This document shows positions 7,536 through 16,993 of a DNA stretch of 38,835 bases, in pieces. Source of the DNA: a virus; IMG/VR virus record IMGVR_UViG_3300025118_000050, positions 1 to 38,835 of that record, one strand, 5' to 3'. Under the pieces are notes generated by a model. It did no database searches. It worked only from the letters and a program-made list of their open reading frames with translations, and was not told the DNA's origin. Made by a program: the position numbers and the translations under genes. The first letter of the stretch is position 1, and every line of letters begins with the position of its first letter.

Positions 7536-7728
7536 TTACTAAAGCCTTTAGCATGTCTTTGATTTCTTTAAGTTCACCTTTAAGACTGTCTAATTCAGCC
7601 TTTTCACTATCTTTACGCTTACGCGATTCAAGATACTTTTGATGTTCATTCATATCAGTGGAAACAATTGCGTTTGATTCTTCATCTCTATAAAGAGCAT
7701 GAGTATTTTCAACAGGGATTAAAGTCAT
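7525..7728 (-). CDS. Small coiled-coil protein
   Basis: A 67-residue protein, MTLIPVENTHALYRDEESNA. Residues 1-25 form a short motif (PVENTHALYRDEESNAIVST) that I associate with a small conserved cyanophage protein next to structural genes. Residues 28-65 form one long charged helix with heptad spacing (LDSLKGELKEIKDMLKALV), so it probably oligomerises. The start overlaps the stop of the 2555-residue gene (ATGA), implying coupled translation. The function is unknown. It may be a chaperone or trimerising partner for the neighbouring tail protein, since small coiled-coil proteins beside fiber genes sometimes act that way. Confidence 0.75.
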   Translation of the reverse strand: MTLIPVENTHALYRDEESNAIVSTDMNEHQKYLESRKRKDSEKAELDSLKGELKEIKDMLKALVNGN

Positions 7729-10700
7729 GAAAGAGCAATTGTCCTGAATTCTCTAATAACAGGAGGTTTCGCCTGATTAGTTCCAGTCATCATAATCTTA
7801 ATCTTGAACCCAGTAAATTCAGACAAATCATCAATAGTAAATTCATAATCACGGTAGTCACCCCTTCCTTGGGAAGGTGGAACAAACCTATCTGGTAATC
7901 CAGAATTATTCTTAGTATCTATAATGTTCCCGTTCTCAATATTATCATACCCTGGGAAGAGTTCATAACGTATTTCATTTTCTGAAGAATCCTGTCTGAA
8001 TAATGAGTATGCTACTCTAATATCAGAGGTGCTTGCTCTATTAGCAGCAAACATAACCTTAATACCCTTAGCAGGAACTTGAAGTCCAACAGTTTTAGTT
8101 ACATAAGTTGCTGAGTTAGGATCCTTTCCAGGAGTCTTAACCAAAGCACTACTAGAGAACTTATCAACAGGATCGTCTATCCTATTAGTGGTAAGTATTG
8201 CACTAACCCTATCAATATCAATAACAGGTGATATGTTAGTATCAGTGCTATCTAAATCACATTGTAAGTTGAATGACTTATTACCAGGTAATGAAGTTAA
8301 CTTACTATCTTCATTGACTTTAGAAGCAATCATCCGAGGAGAATTAAGATAGTTTGAATTATTTAATTCTATGGATTCATATCCTTTATCATCAAATGAT
8401 GTCTCAATACCACTTACACTTCTAGCAGTAACTGTTCTTATTCTAGAAACAATAGATGTTCCTTTAGGTTGTAATGTTTGAATATTAGGTGTTATAACCT
8501 CATACTGGATATTCTGTGAAGCAAGAATATTCATCTCACCACCATTCTTAGTCTGGTTGAAGTATAGACTTGGGAATCCACCGCCACTAGCACTTCTATT
8601 AGTACCAATTGAAACACTATCCGAAGAAGTCTGTCCCATATCAACACCAACATAATAACTATCCATAGTATTAGGATGTGAACCCTGATTAGCCACTTCA
8701 GACATATTATGAGTCTTATTAATTCTCCTTAGAGACACTCCATCAAACTCATACTTATATACGAGTTCATTTATTGGGTGTGTAAATGCAAGAGTTGAAT
8801 CTTGTGCTCTTGTAATTCCACTTAAAGTAGTACCACTAACTGAAGTATACTTAATAAGTTCATCACCAATCTTAATATAACCTGGATTAGTAGTACCAAC
8901 TCCAACATTCTCAAAGGACGTGAATGCAGCACCTGCACTTACAACCAAGTCTCCTGTATTATCTCTACCATAAGCAGCAGTAAGAGAAGATGGAGCAGCA
9001 TCACTTTCAACACCGTCTATCTTAACAAGGTTGTTAGATTCATGCATTGCATGATTCCTATGATTAATCTTTATAGTCTTACCATCATAAGTAGGATCGA
9101 CAATAGCCTGTCCACTCAAAATAGTTACATTAGAACCTGATCCATTAACCTCAGATCTGATACCAGTGTTGGTAACATATACCATACTAGAACCAGCAGC
9201 AACAAAGTCGCCCTGAACTTGATCCAAGAATAAAGTATTAGTAAATCCAATAGAAACAATAGAGAGTTGTGCTCCTGTTCCTATACCATTCATAGAAGCA
9301 GTTGGAATACCAACCACATCACCAACTTTATATCCTCTACCTCCATCAGTAACACTAACAAGTCCAACTAAACCAGCCTTATTATTAGGATCCTGATAAA
9401 CAGAACCACCAATTCCACTAATAGATACCTGAACAGTAACTTCAAGTCCAGAACCACTACCACTAACTGTGAATGGTTGAATGCCTTCTGTTGTTGCAAC
9501 TGTATATCCAGTACCAGGATTAACTGCTAATAAACTTTCTGTAGAACCACTACTTACAACTGAACCACCAATTGCAATAATACGTCCTTCACCACTAGAC
9601 AAACCAGAACCAGTTTGAGCAATAGCAACTCCTGTACTAATACCAAGTGTAGTAATACTATCAGCAATAGAAGAAGTTAAACCAAGAGTAACTCTCTTAG
9701 ACAATGCTGTAAGTGGATTAGGAGAAAGTCCTACGAGTTCATTGTTACCAATGTTCAATTCTGGGTTAAAGAAATTAACTGTTCCAGTTGTTCCAGCAGT
9801 AAATTCTGCTTTATTCAATGTAAACTTCAAATCTTCAAACTGTGAAGCAGTCCAAGTAGAAGCATTCTGTGACTTGAACAATGAACCAAGATATGGTTGC
9901 TGTGTAATAATAACTTTTTGAGATTCACCTAATCCAGTAGTTGTTATATCTTCATCACCAAGTCTAGAAATCCAAATATTGTATTCTGTTGATGGTGAGA
10001 TAACAACTAATGCATATTCTCCACCACCTTCAAGATATACTGGTGAATGGAATGTGAACCTTGTAGCAGCGGTAGCATCAGTTGATGTTGTAACATCAGC
10101 AGCTGGTACATCTACCTTACTGAAAGGTAAAATAGTAGTAGTTGGATAACCAGTTTCTACAGTTCTAATTTCAACCCCACAAGGAAGTTCTTCATCCTTA
10201 GTAAGGAAGAATAAATCTACACTAGTAAGGAACATACCATTTGGTTCTGGTACACTAAATGTCTCAGCAAGAGGGTCACTCCATCTAGTAATAACTCTCT
10301 GTTCAACCATTGTGGTTGTTCTACTAAGAACAACACCATCTCTTACATCAATAATTCTTCTTTGTTGATCGTTGAGAGTTCTATTATCTGTTAGGTTTTC
10401 AACTACAACATCAGCATTTCTCGTATTAATGATAGTTTCTTGAAGAGTTTCAAGAACACCAGACGATTCATAATTTCTCTCTACAGCAGTAGTAAGTGTT
10501 CCAGGAACAAGAGAGTTAACAGGAGATGATGTAAATCTTAAACTCTTATTACCAGCAGTAAATTGAGGATTCTCTGCATACTTTCCATCTGGAATAAAGA
10601 ATGAACCAATTAATGTACCAACATTATCCGTTATCAGACGACTAGCAGTAATAGTTGCTTCAGCACCACTTGTTTGCCCTCTTATCTTCATCCCAGCACC

Positions 10701-13700
10701 ACCAGCGATATAACCGTAGAAATCGCCTTGTGGTTGATTCTGTAAACTAAATGTATCTACATTTATAATTGTTGATGTAGACGTATATAATTCAGGGATA
10801 CCTTGATTGTCGTCATATGGATTTGCAGTAAAGATATCAGATGGAGCATTATATGGTCCATACTTATGATTTGGAGTTGCAACTCTAAATCTTAAATCTC
10901 CACCAGAGTTACCAATAAATCCAGCACCATTACCCCAAACAGTTTCACCAACTTGGAATGTACCATTTGTCATGGTAATTTCTAGAAGTTTGGGGAAGAC
11001 AAAACCAGATATATCTTCACCTTCGAAGAAACCAAACAATTGAGTTCTTGGTTTGCATCCTCGAATTACAAATTCAAGGTTACGAGCCCTCATATATGGA
11101 AGATTATCACGTTGAACTACACGATCACCTAAAGATTCGGAATCAATTCTCTCAACTACTCTAGTACCAAGTCCTGTTCTAGACTGTTCAGTTGTTGTAG
11201 TAGTTACATCAGAATCTACCTGAACTTGAACATTTGCTGCAGTAACAGCAACCATCCTTGTGTCCCATCTATCTGGTGATCCAAATCCACGGTTACCTGC
11301 TTCATCAACCATCCTAGGAACTTCATCTGCTACAACTCTCATCTCAGTTGTAGTTACCCTAGTAACATCAACACCAACCCAATCGGTCTGCCATGAATTC
11401 CATACTGTAGAAACTAGTCCTGTATTTTCATCAGCACCCATTTCTTCAATAGTATCTTCATAATCACCTTCAATATTAACAACTTGAGCATCAAGTCTTC
11501 TGGTATCAATCCAGACATCTGAAGATGGATTCAATTCCATACTTCCACGCCAGAATATTACAGCGAATGGTTGAACGTTCTCTGTTCTAGAAGCAAATGA
11601 GTTCTTAACAAATTCTGTTTCTGTATAATCAAGAGTAACTAAATCTCCTGTTCTACGGCAACCACTTCCAATCAAATCAGTAGCAAAACCATAGTCTTGA
11701 GAAGGATCTGCAGTTTGTCCAACACCAATAATAGCGTTAGTTCCTAAAAGTAAATCAACAGCAGTTGTATAGTGTGAAGGACGTAATTCGCCTTTATCTT
11801 TATCAAGAGAAGCATTAAAGTCTGGATCTAATTTACTAGAAGCATTAAATGACTTAAAGTTATCAACTAAGAATCCACACTTAAACCTATCCATTCCATC
11901 AGCATCTTTGATGGACATGTTCTTAGTATCACTTTCAAGCATAGAAAGTGCAGTATAATACTCAAGGTTTTTAACTCTCTGGTCAATCCTACCAATATCG
12001 GACATCCGATATCTCTTATATGACTTAGTAAGTGTCTTTACTTGTGCAGCTTCATATGTGTAAGGAGGAACTTGAATCGTTCCAACATCTAAAGCACCAC
12101 TTACTGTCTCCGGAGGAACAGGTACATCATCAGGATTTCCTACCTGAATCTGGAAAGAACCATTAGTTGTTAAGAATATCCTATCAATTCTAGGAAGATA
12201 ATAGTTATAGGTTAGATTTATAGTCTCATCATTCGAAAGAATGTTAGGTGGTGTTTGTCCAAGTCCTGTATATGTCCTTGAATCAAATTCAAATGGTGAT
12301 ATTGTTGCAGTTGCTGGATCGTAAGTTGATACCCTAGGACGAATATCAATATAATCAGTCAACCTATCAGTCATCCTTGAATCAAGATAATAGATATCAT
12401 TATCAAATCTCTCACTACCATAACTGTCTATACTGAATATATCTCCTTCATCAGTCTCTGGGACAACATAGTGTTGATAAACAACCTTCAACTTAGTTGA
12501 TGGTGCTGTCTCATCTCTTCTTCTTATGAGTCTACTATAATCATAGTAAGAAGCACGTTGTCCTGTATCTAATCTATACTTACTAAGAATTTCTCTATCA
12601 CCAACAGTGAAAGCAGTTACAGTTGCTTGAAGTCCAGATGTTTGGAAAGTAGCTACATCACCAGGTTGGAATCTTGTACTGTTTCTGTATGTTAGTCCAA
12701 TAGTACTAGCATTAGTTATTTCAGCGACAATAGCAACAGCACCATTTGTTGAAACTACTTCTTCACCAACAAGGATGTCTGATGTTGTTCCACTAGGTCC
12801 TGTTATTGAGGACATTGTAATGGATGGCAGATCAGGATCCGTCATATCATTGGATTCATAAACCCCAAGAACCCTGACAACATCAGGAACATTCAAACAA
12901 ATCTCTTCATCCTCTACACGAGTACCATAGAGATTGCTGTATGTTAATCCATTTTGAAGACTCTGAGTAGAAGTTCCGGAACCTACTTTACTAGAATTAG
13001 TAACAATATTATTCCCTAAAGTCCAACGCTTCTCTTTAGAAGAAGGATTATTTTTCTTAAGAGTTACATCAACTCTAGTTTGACTATCAGCAGCAACAGA
13101 GAGATTTACGAACTTAAGGTTCTTCATCCCACCACTGAACTGTATCTGATCCGCAGTTAATGCTTCACGTCTACCATCACCATAGGTAATCATATACCTT
13201 TGTGGTGTAAATGGTTCATAAGTGAACTCAGCACCTATATTAAATTGTCCAATAGCAATTTCATTACCTGCTACAGTTATGTTCCTAAACTGTTTCTCAA
13301 TAATAAGATAAGAATTAAGTATATCAATATCGCTAACATTGTTGTTCGGTATCTTAGTGATAAAGGAATTATTATTCTTAATCCTATTCTTAAGAGAACG
13401 AAGACCTAATCCCTGTGTGTTTACCTCTGCAACTGGAAGAGCACCATCAGCAACTCCAACAACATTTATTGCAGCAACAACTGTAAGATTGGTACCATCA
13501 TCAGAAACAGCACTAACTCTATTGAAAGTTTCAGTACTTAATCCAGAAGCAGAATAACCAATATAATTACCAACAGTTACAATACCAGCAAAATTATTTC
13601 CAGGACTTGTTACAGTCGAAATTCCCTGATTTGCAGCAGTAACAACAAATGTTGGATTATTACCAACAAAGCTATTTGCAATTGGAGTAGTAACTTTTGT

Positions 13701-15392
13701 TAAATTAAAGTCAGCATTAAATGTTTGTCCAACACCAGGATTTGAATAAACAGAGAATACATCATTCAAACCATAATCTCTAACAGTTTTAACAATAGGA
13801 CCTACATCAATACCGTTAACTTTAAATGACTCATCTCTTACAAAATTACCAGTATTACAATAAACAGTTAACTCATCACCATTAGCCACTGCGCTTGTTA
13901 GATACCCCTCAGCGCCACTAGAATCGCCTGTAATACGAGCGGGTAGGGAAATGGTAATATTTGTACTTATTCCTATTTTTGTATATGTTTGGATATCAAA
14001 TAGACGCAAATCCCACTGGTTAGCATCTTGCTTATCCCAACTCAAATTAACTGATTCTGCTGAGAAATTATATACCTTCGCTTTACCAATTTCTGAACCA
14101 CTAGCAGCATCTACTACTCCACCAATTCTTTGATCTCTCAAAGAGACAAAAGAAGTAGTTCCTAAACCAACATTAGGAGTACCAAATACCCTGTTTACAA
14201 CAAACTGAGATCCTGTATTATAATCTAATCCAATATCTTTTACTTCTTTTGTAGTCCTTGCTTTAGGAACATCTAGATTAGTATTACTAATCGTCTCGAT
14301 ATCATATCCACGAACATAGGCTTTACCAGGACTAATCTGGTATACCATTAAATCTGCGGAAGGAGTATTACCATCTGCTGTTGTCTGTCCAGACAGATAA
14401 AGTCCTTTATTACCTTTTCTATTGTTTAAAGACTCTTTAACCTTAAGTCTAAATGGTTTTACATAATAATTACCAGATTCATCAAATGTTCTCTTAGCAA
14501 GAGCATCTCTAATTAAAGAATATTGTGAATCATCCTGGAAAAACTGCTTTTGGCCATCAACCAAACGCATAATCTCAACAAAATTCTCATCATTAAGTTC
14601 ATCAACCTCTTTCTTTGCTAAAATAGCAGAGATTTTAAGTCTATCGGCACCAGGAGCAGCATAATTACTGAATCCTTGAGCATTATCATAAAGAGATTCA
14701 TCAGCACCAGCAGTGATTACTTCTTCAACAACACTTAATCCAACTCTATAAGAAGGAGAATTTGTGTATTGATCAAGAATAAGAGTCTGTTTTGCAACTC
14801 TTACAAAGTTCCCTCTAAGGAAATAGACACCTTCTGTAATCTGTACGGCACTTCCTGTAGAAGTAGCACTTGTAGGAATAGTATTAGCAAATCCCTCATC
14901 CACAGATATAACAGTATTTGCATAGGTAAATGCAGATAAAGTTAAAAGAGTCTCTCCATCTTGGAATGTTTGTCCACTAAAAGTAGTAGATGACTTCTCA
15001 TACTGAAGATAGAACGTTAAATTACCATTATCTGATTCACTTTCTTCAATATAATCAACAATCTTTGCAGTAACTCCAGAAGTATCTCCCTTAATCCTCT
15101 TACCAATTAACTTTTCAGCATAAAAAGATACTGGAATACCAAAATACGCCGCTTCAACCTCAACAGCATAATACGAATCCTGATATGAAAGTTGTCCAGG
15201 GATTACTTTAGAACCCTCCCTAAACATATGATCTCCAAACTGTTCTACCTGGTTTTGGAGAATAGATTGTAAAGTTGTTAGTTCTCTTGCCTGAACAGGA
15301 TATCCAGGTTTAAATAACACCCGATGAAAATCATTGGACGCACTAAAGTCATCAAAATAAGGACTAACGTTTAGATTCGTTTGTTGTGGCAT
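7725..15392 (-). CDS. Giant virion protein with DUF4815-type N-terminus, likely peripheral baseplate
   Basis: A 2555-residue protein. The N-terminus NLNVSPYFDDFSASNDFHRV, LFKPGYPVQARELTTLQSIL and QVEQFGDHMFREGSKV is the signature of the DUF4815 structural proteins of T4-like cyanophages. The middle (SKYRLDTGQRASYYDYSRL, YYLPRIDRIFLTTNGSFQI, YKRYRMSDIGRIDQRVKNLE) and the C-terminal end (FTGFKIKIMMTGTNQAKPPV) are also typical. Two GxGY units (around 1965 and 2017) and an IKIGDELIKYT...RAQDST module (around 2170-2210) are shared with its neighbours. In T4 this position holds gp9-gp12; no homologues of those are visible, so this protein probably supplies baseplate periphery or fiber attachment. 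It starts 4 bases after the gp8 stop. No frameshift was seen over 7.7 kb. Confidence 0.88.
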   Translation of the reverse strand: MPQQTNLNVSPYFDDFSASNDFHRVLFKPGYPVQARELTTLQSILQNQVEQFGDHMFREGSKVIPGQLSYQDSYYAVEVEAAYFGIPVSFYAEKLIGKRIKGDTSGVTAKIVDYIEESESDNGNLTFYLQYEKSSTTFSGQTFQDGETLLTLSAFTYANTVISVDEGFANTIPTSATSTGSAVQITEGVYFLRGNFVRVAKQTLILDQYTNSPSYRVGLSVVEEVITAGADESLYDNAQGFSNYAAPGADRLKISAILAKKEVDELNDENFVEIMRLVDGQKQFFQDDSQYSLIRDALAKRTFDESGNYYVKPFRLKVKESLNNRKGNKGLYLSGQTTADGNTPSADLMVYQISPGKAYVRGYDIETISNTNLDVPKARTTKEVKDIGLDYNTGSQFVVNRVFGTPNVGLGTTSFVSLRDQRIGGVVDAASGSEIGKAKVYNFSAESVNLSWDKQDANQWDLRLFDIQTYTKIGISTNITISLPARITGDSSGAEGYLTSAVANGDELTVYCNTGNFVRDESFKVNGIDVGPIVKTVRDYGLNDVFSVYSNPGVGQTFNADFNLTKVTTPIANSFVGNNPTFVVTAANQGISTVTSPGNNFAGIVTVGNYIGYSASGLSTETFNRVSAVSDDGTNLTVVAAINVVGVADGALPVAEVNTQGLGLRSLKNRIKNNNSFITKIPNNNVSDIDILNSYLIIEKQFRNITVAGNEIAIGQFNIGAEFTYEPFTPQRYMITYGDGRREALTADQIQFSGGMKNLKFVNLSVAADSQTRVDVTLKKNNPSSKEKRWTLGNNIVTNSSKVGSGTSTQSLQNGLTYSNLYGTRVEDEEICLNVPDVVRVLGVYESNDMTDPDLPSITMSSITGPSGTTSDILVGEEVVSTNGAVAIVAEITNASTIGLTYRNSTRFQPGDVATFQTSGLQATVTAFTVGDREILSKYRLDTGQRASYYDYSRLIRRRDETAPSTKLKVVYQHYVVPETDEGDIFSIDSYGSERFDNDIYYLDSRMTDRLTDYIDIRPRVSTYDPATATISPFEFDSRTYTGLGQTPPNILSNDETINLTYNYYLPRIDRIFLTTNGSFQIQVGNPDDVPVPPETVSGALDVGTIQVPPYTYEAAQVKTLTKSYKRYRMSDIGRIDQRVKNLEYYTALSMLESDTKNMSIKDADGMDRFKCGFLVDNFKSFNASSKLDPDFNASLDKDKGELRPSHYTTAVDLLLGTNAIIGVGQTADPSQDYGFATDLIGSGCRRTGDLVTLDYTETEFVKNSFASRTENVQPFAVIFWRGSMELNPSSDVWIDTRRLDAQVVNIEGDYEDTIEEMGADENTGLVSTVWNSWQTDWVGVDVTRVTTTEMRVVADEVPRMVDEAGNRGFGSPDRWDTRMVAVTAANVQVQVDSDVTTTTTEQSRTGLGTRVVERIDSESLGDRVVQRDNLPYMRARNLEFVIRGCKPRTQLFGFFEGEDISGFVFPKLLEITMTNGTFQVGETVWGNGAGFIGNSGGDLRFRVATPNHKYGPYNAPSDIFTANPYDDNQGIPELYTSTSTIINVDTFSLQNQPQGDFYGYIAGGAGMKIRGQTSGAEATITASRLITDNVGTLIGSFFIPDGKYAENPQFTAGNKSLRFTSSPVNSLVPGTLTTAVERNYESSGVLETLQETIINTRNADVVVENLTDNRTLNDQQRRIIDVRDGVVLSRTTTMVEQRVITRWSDPLAETFSVPEPNGMFLTSVDLFFLTKDEELPCGVEIRTVETGYPTTTILPFSKVDVPAADVTTSTDATAATRFTFHSPVYLEGGGEYALVVISPSTEYNIWISRLGDEDITTTGLGESQKVIITQQPYLGSLFKSQNASTWTASQFEDLKFTLNKAEFTAGTTGTVNFFNPELNIGNNELVGLSPNPLTALSKRVTLGLTSSIADSITTLGISTGVAIAQTGSGLSSGEGRIIAIGGSVVSSGSTESLLAVNPGTGYTVATTEGIQPFTVSGSGSGLEVTVQVSISGIGGSVYQDPNNKAGLVGLVSVTDGGRGYKVGDVVGIPTASMNGIGTGAQLSIVSIGFTNTLFLDQVQGDFVAAGSSMVYVTNTGIRSEVNGSGSNVTILSGQAIVDPTYDGKTIKINHRNHAMHESNNLVKIDGVESDAAPSSLTAAYGRDNTGDLVVSAGAAFTSFENVGVGTTNPGYIKIGDELIKYTSVSGTTLSGITRAQDSTLAFTHPINELVYKYEFDGVSLRRINKTHNMSEVANQGSHPNTMDSYYVGVDMGQTSSDSVSIGTNRSASGGGFPSLYFNQTKNGGEMNILASQNIQYEVITPNIQTLQPKGTSIVSRIRTVTARSVSGIETSFDDKGYESIELNNSNYLNSPRMIASKVNEDSKLTSLPGNKSFNLQCDLDSTDTNISPVIDIDRVSAILTTNRIDDPVDKFSSSALVKTPGKDPNSATYVTKTVGLQVPAKGIKVMFAANRASTSDIRVAYSLFRQDSSENEIRYELFPGYDNIENGNIIDTKNNSGLPDRFVPPSQGRGDYRDYEFTIDDLSEFTGFKIKIMMTGTNQAKPPVIREFRTIALS

Positions 15393-15396
15393 CGAT

Positions 15397-16962
15397 TTAG
15401 AACTCTACAATGATTTTGATGTCTTCTTTCTGATTAGTGGATCTAGTGATAGATGCCCTATTATCAACGTAAATAATCTCTCCAGAGTATTTTTTAACTT
15501 CTGGTGGCGCAACACCTTCAGTAAATGCCTGACCAAGATTATATGTCTTACTATTTATTACAGTGGTTATACCGCTGTAGTCTAGATCAATTTGTAAATC
15601 AACCGAACCACCACTAATAATAGTAGTTCCTCCAGTTGCTACAGTAGAAGAAAAGTCATATAATTCAAATCCATAATCAGGATTTGTTTTTGCTATACCA
15701 GCAGTAGTAAATCCAGCAAGAGCACTAGACTGCCAATACTTCAAGACTCTTGTATTAGCATCCCAAGAAACAACTTGTCCAACAGCAGTTGAACCAACAC
15801 CAACAGTCTGACGAACTCTAGAATCTGTAGTAAATGTTGCTGCAGTTACACCAGCACCAGTCAATCTAAGAGCATAAACTCCACTAGCTTGAGTAGTAGT
15901 AATTACAGTAGAAGAAGAAGTCTCTTCTGGATTCTTAATAAGTCCAACCCTTGCAAACTGGTTACCAGTTACAAAGTCTGGGTTTGAATCATCATTCTCA
16001 ATACGAGAATAAATTAAAACTCTTGTTGCGCCTAACTCACGATAAACATCAGCACCATGTCCACCTTGAGGAGGAATAATAACAACAAATGTAGCATCAG
16101 TACTACCAGAAGTGTTAGTAACACCTCCTGTTGCTAAATCAACAGTACCATATGTGTAATTATCACCACCCTGTGTAATACTTACAGATTCAATAGAACC
16201 TGATGCATTAACAGTTACAGAGCATCTTCCACCGGTTCCATTTCCATTAATAGGAACATTAGTATATGTGGCAGCATTACCATAACCAGCACCTCTATTA
16301 TTAATAATAACGTTCTTTAACTGGTTACCAGCAAGAGCAGCATTACCTCTTACAGAAGTGATGTTTGCATCAGTTGTTGTTTCCCAATCATCAGGAACTG
16401 GGATGAAATTAGTTGATTCAAACTTAACAAGATCTCCTGGATTAATAGTATAGAGATACTTCCAAAGATAACCATCACCACTAGTACCAGCAGCTTTTGG
16501 TTCCAAATCTGTGTGAAGAGGTTCGTCAAGAGAAGGTTTACCTAGTAAGTTATCTGGGTCGTAACCATTAGCAATACAGATATAAACTCTGTAATCACTA
16601 TTCATTACATAATAGTTCGCACCATATAAGTTAGATGAACCAGTCTGTCCAGCAGTATTGTTTCTACTATAATCGTGCCTATAATAATCGTAAGTTGTAC
16701 CAGAAGTCCAACTAAGTTTTCTTATAACCTTTTTTACATCACCAGCATTAACTTTTTTCAATGCAATCATAGTATCCCAATACCTATCTTCCTCTAAAAA
16801 GGAATCAATAGGATCAGGTACATTAGAATCCCAATCTGATTGTACATCAGATGCATTGGGTAAATTAATGAAACTATAATAACTGTTAGTAGTAGTCTTA
16901 ATGCCTGCTGCAAAATTGGCGGCATTCAAGACCCTTAATTGATCTGTTATAATCGCAGACAT
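15397..16962 (-). CDS. 8: Baseplate wedge protein gp8-like
   Basis: A 521-residue protein. The N-terminal ~200 residues match gp8: DPIDSFLEEDRYWDTMIALK, WTSGTTYDYYRHDYSRN, NYYVMNSDYRVYICIANG, then SGDGYLWKYLYTINPGDLVK and FIPVPDDW. gp8 is a core wedge subunit binding gp7, gp10 and gp6 in the T4 baseplate. T4 gp8 has 334 residues. The excess here begins around residue 205 and includes two GxGY-like units (NRGAGYG, QGGDNYTYG) and, around 378-410, a VGSTAVGQVVSWDANTRVLK unit of the type also found in gp14. The C-terminus SGEIIYVDNRASITRSTNQK with IKIIVEF again looks like canonical gp8. It follows the giant gene by 27 bases with a late-promoter-like motif between. Confidence 0.92.
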   Translation of the reverse strand: MSAIITDQLRVLNAANFAAGIKTTTNSYYSFINLPNASDVQSDWDSNVPDPIDSFLEEDRYWDTMIALKKVNAGDVKKVIRKLSWTSGTTYDYYRHDYSRNNTAGQTGSSNLYGANYYVMNSDYRVYICIANGYDPDNLLGKPSLDEPLHTDLEPKAAGTSGDGYLWKYLYTINPGDLVKFESTNFIPVPDDWETTTDANITSVRGNAALAGNQLKNVIINNRGAGYGNAATYTNVPINGNGTGGRCSVTVNASGSIESVSITQGGDNYTYGTVDLATGGVTNTSGSTDATFVVIIPPQGGHGADVYRELGATRVLIYSRIENDDSNPDFVTGNQFARVGLIKNPEETSSSTVITTTQASGVYALRLTGAGVTAATFTTDSRVRQTVGVGSTAVGQVVSWDANTRVLKYWQSSALAGFTTAGIAKTNPDYGFELYDFSSTVATGGTTIISGGSVDLQIDLDYSGITTVINSKTYNLGQAFTEGVAPPEVKKYSGEIIYVDNRASITRSTNQKEDIKIIVEF

Positions 16963-16986
16963 TTAATTAGTTAGACTTTTTTTCTT

Positions 16987-16993
16987 TATTTAG
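16987..16993 (-). promoter_or_regulatory. Late-promoter-like motif CTAAATA before gp8
   Basis: The minus strand reads ACTAAATAAAG; the embedded TAA is the stop codon of the 4083-residue gene. gp8 starts 24 bases downstream. It would drive gp8, the 2555-residue gene and the two small genes after it. Confidence 0.5.
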
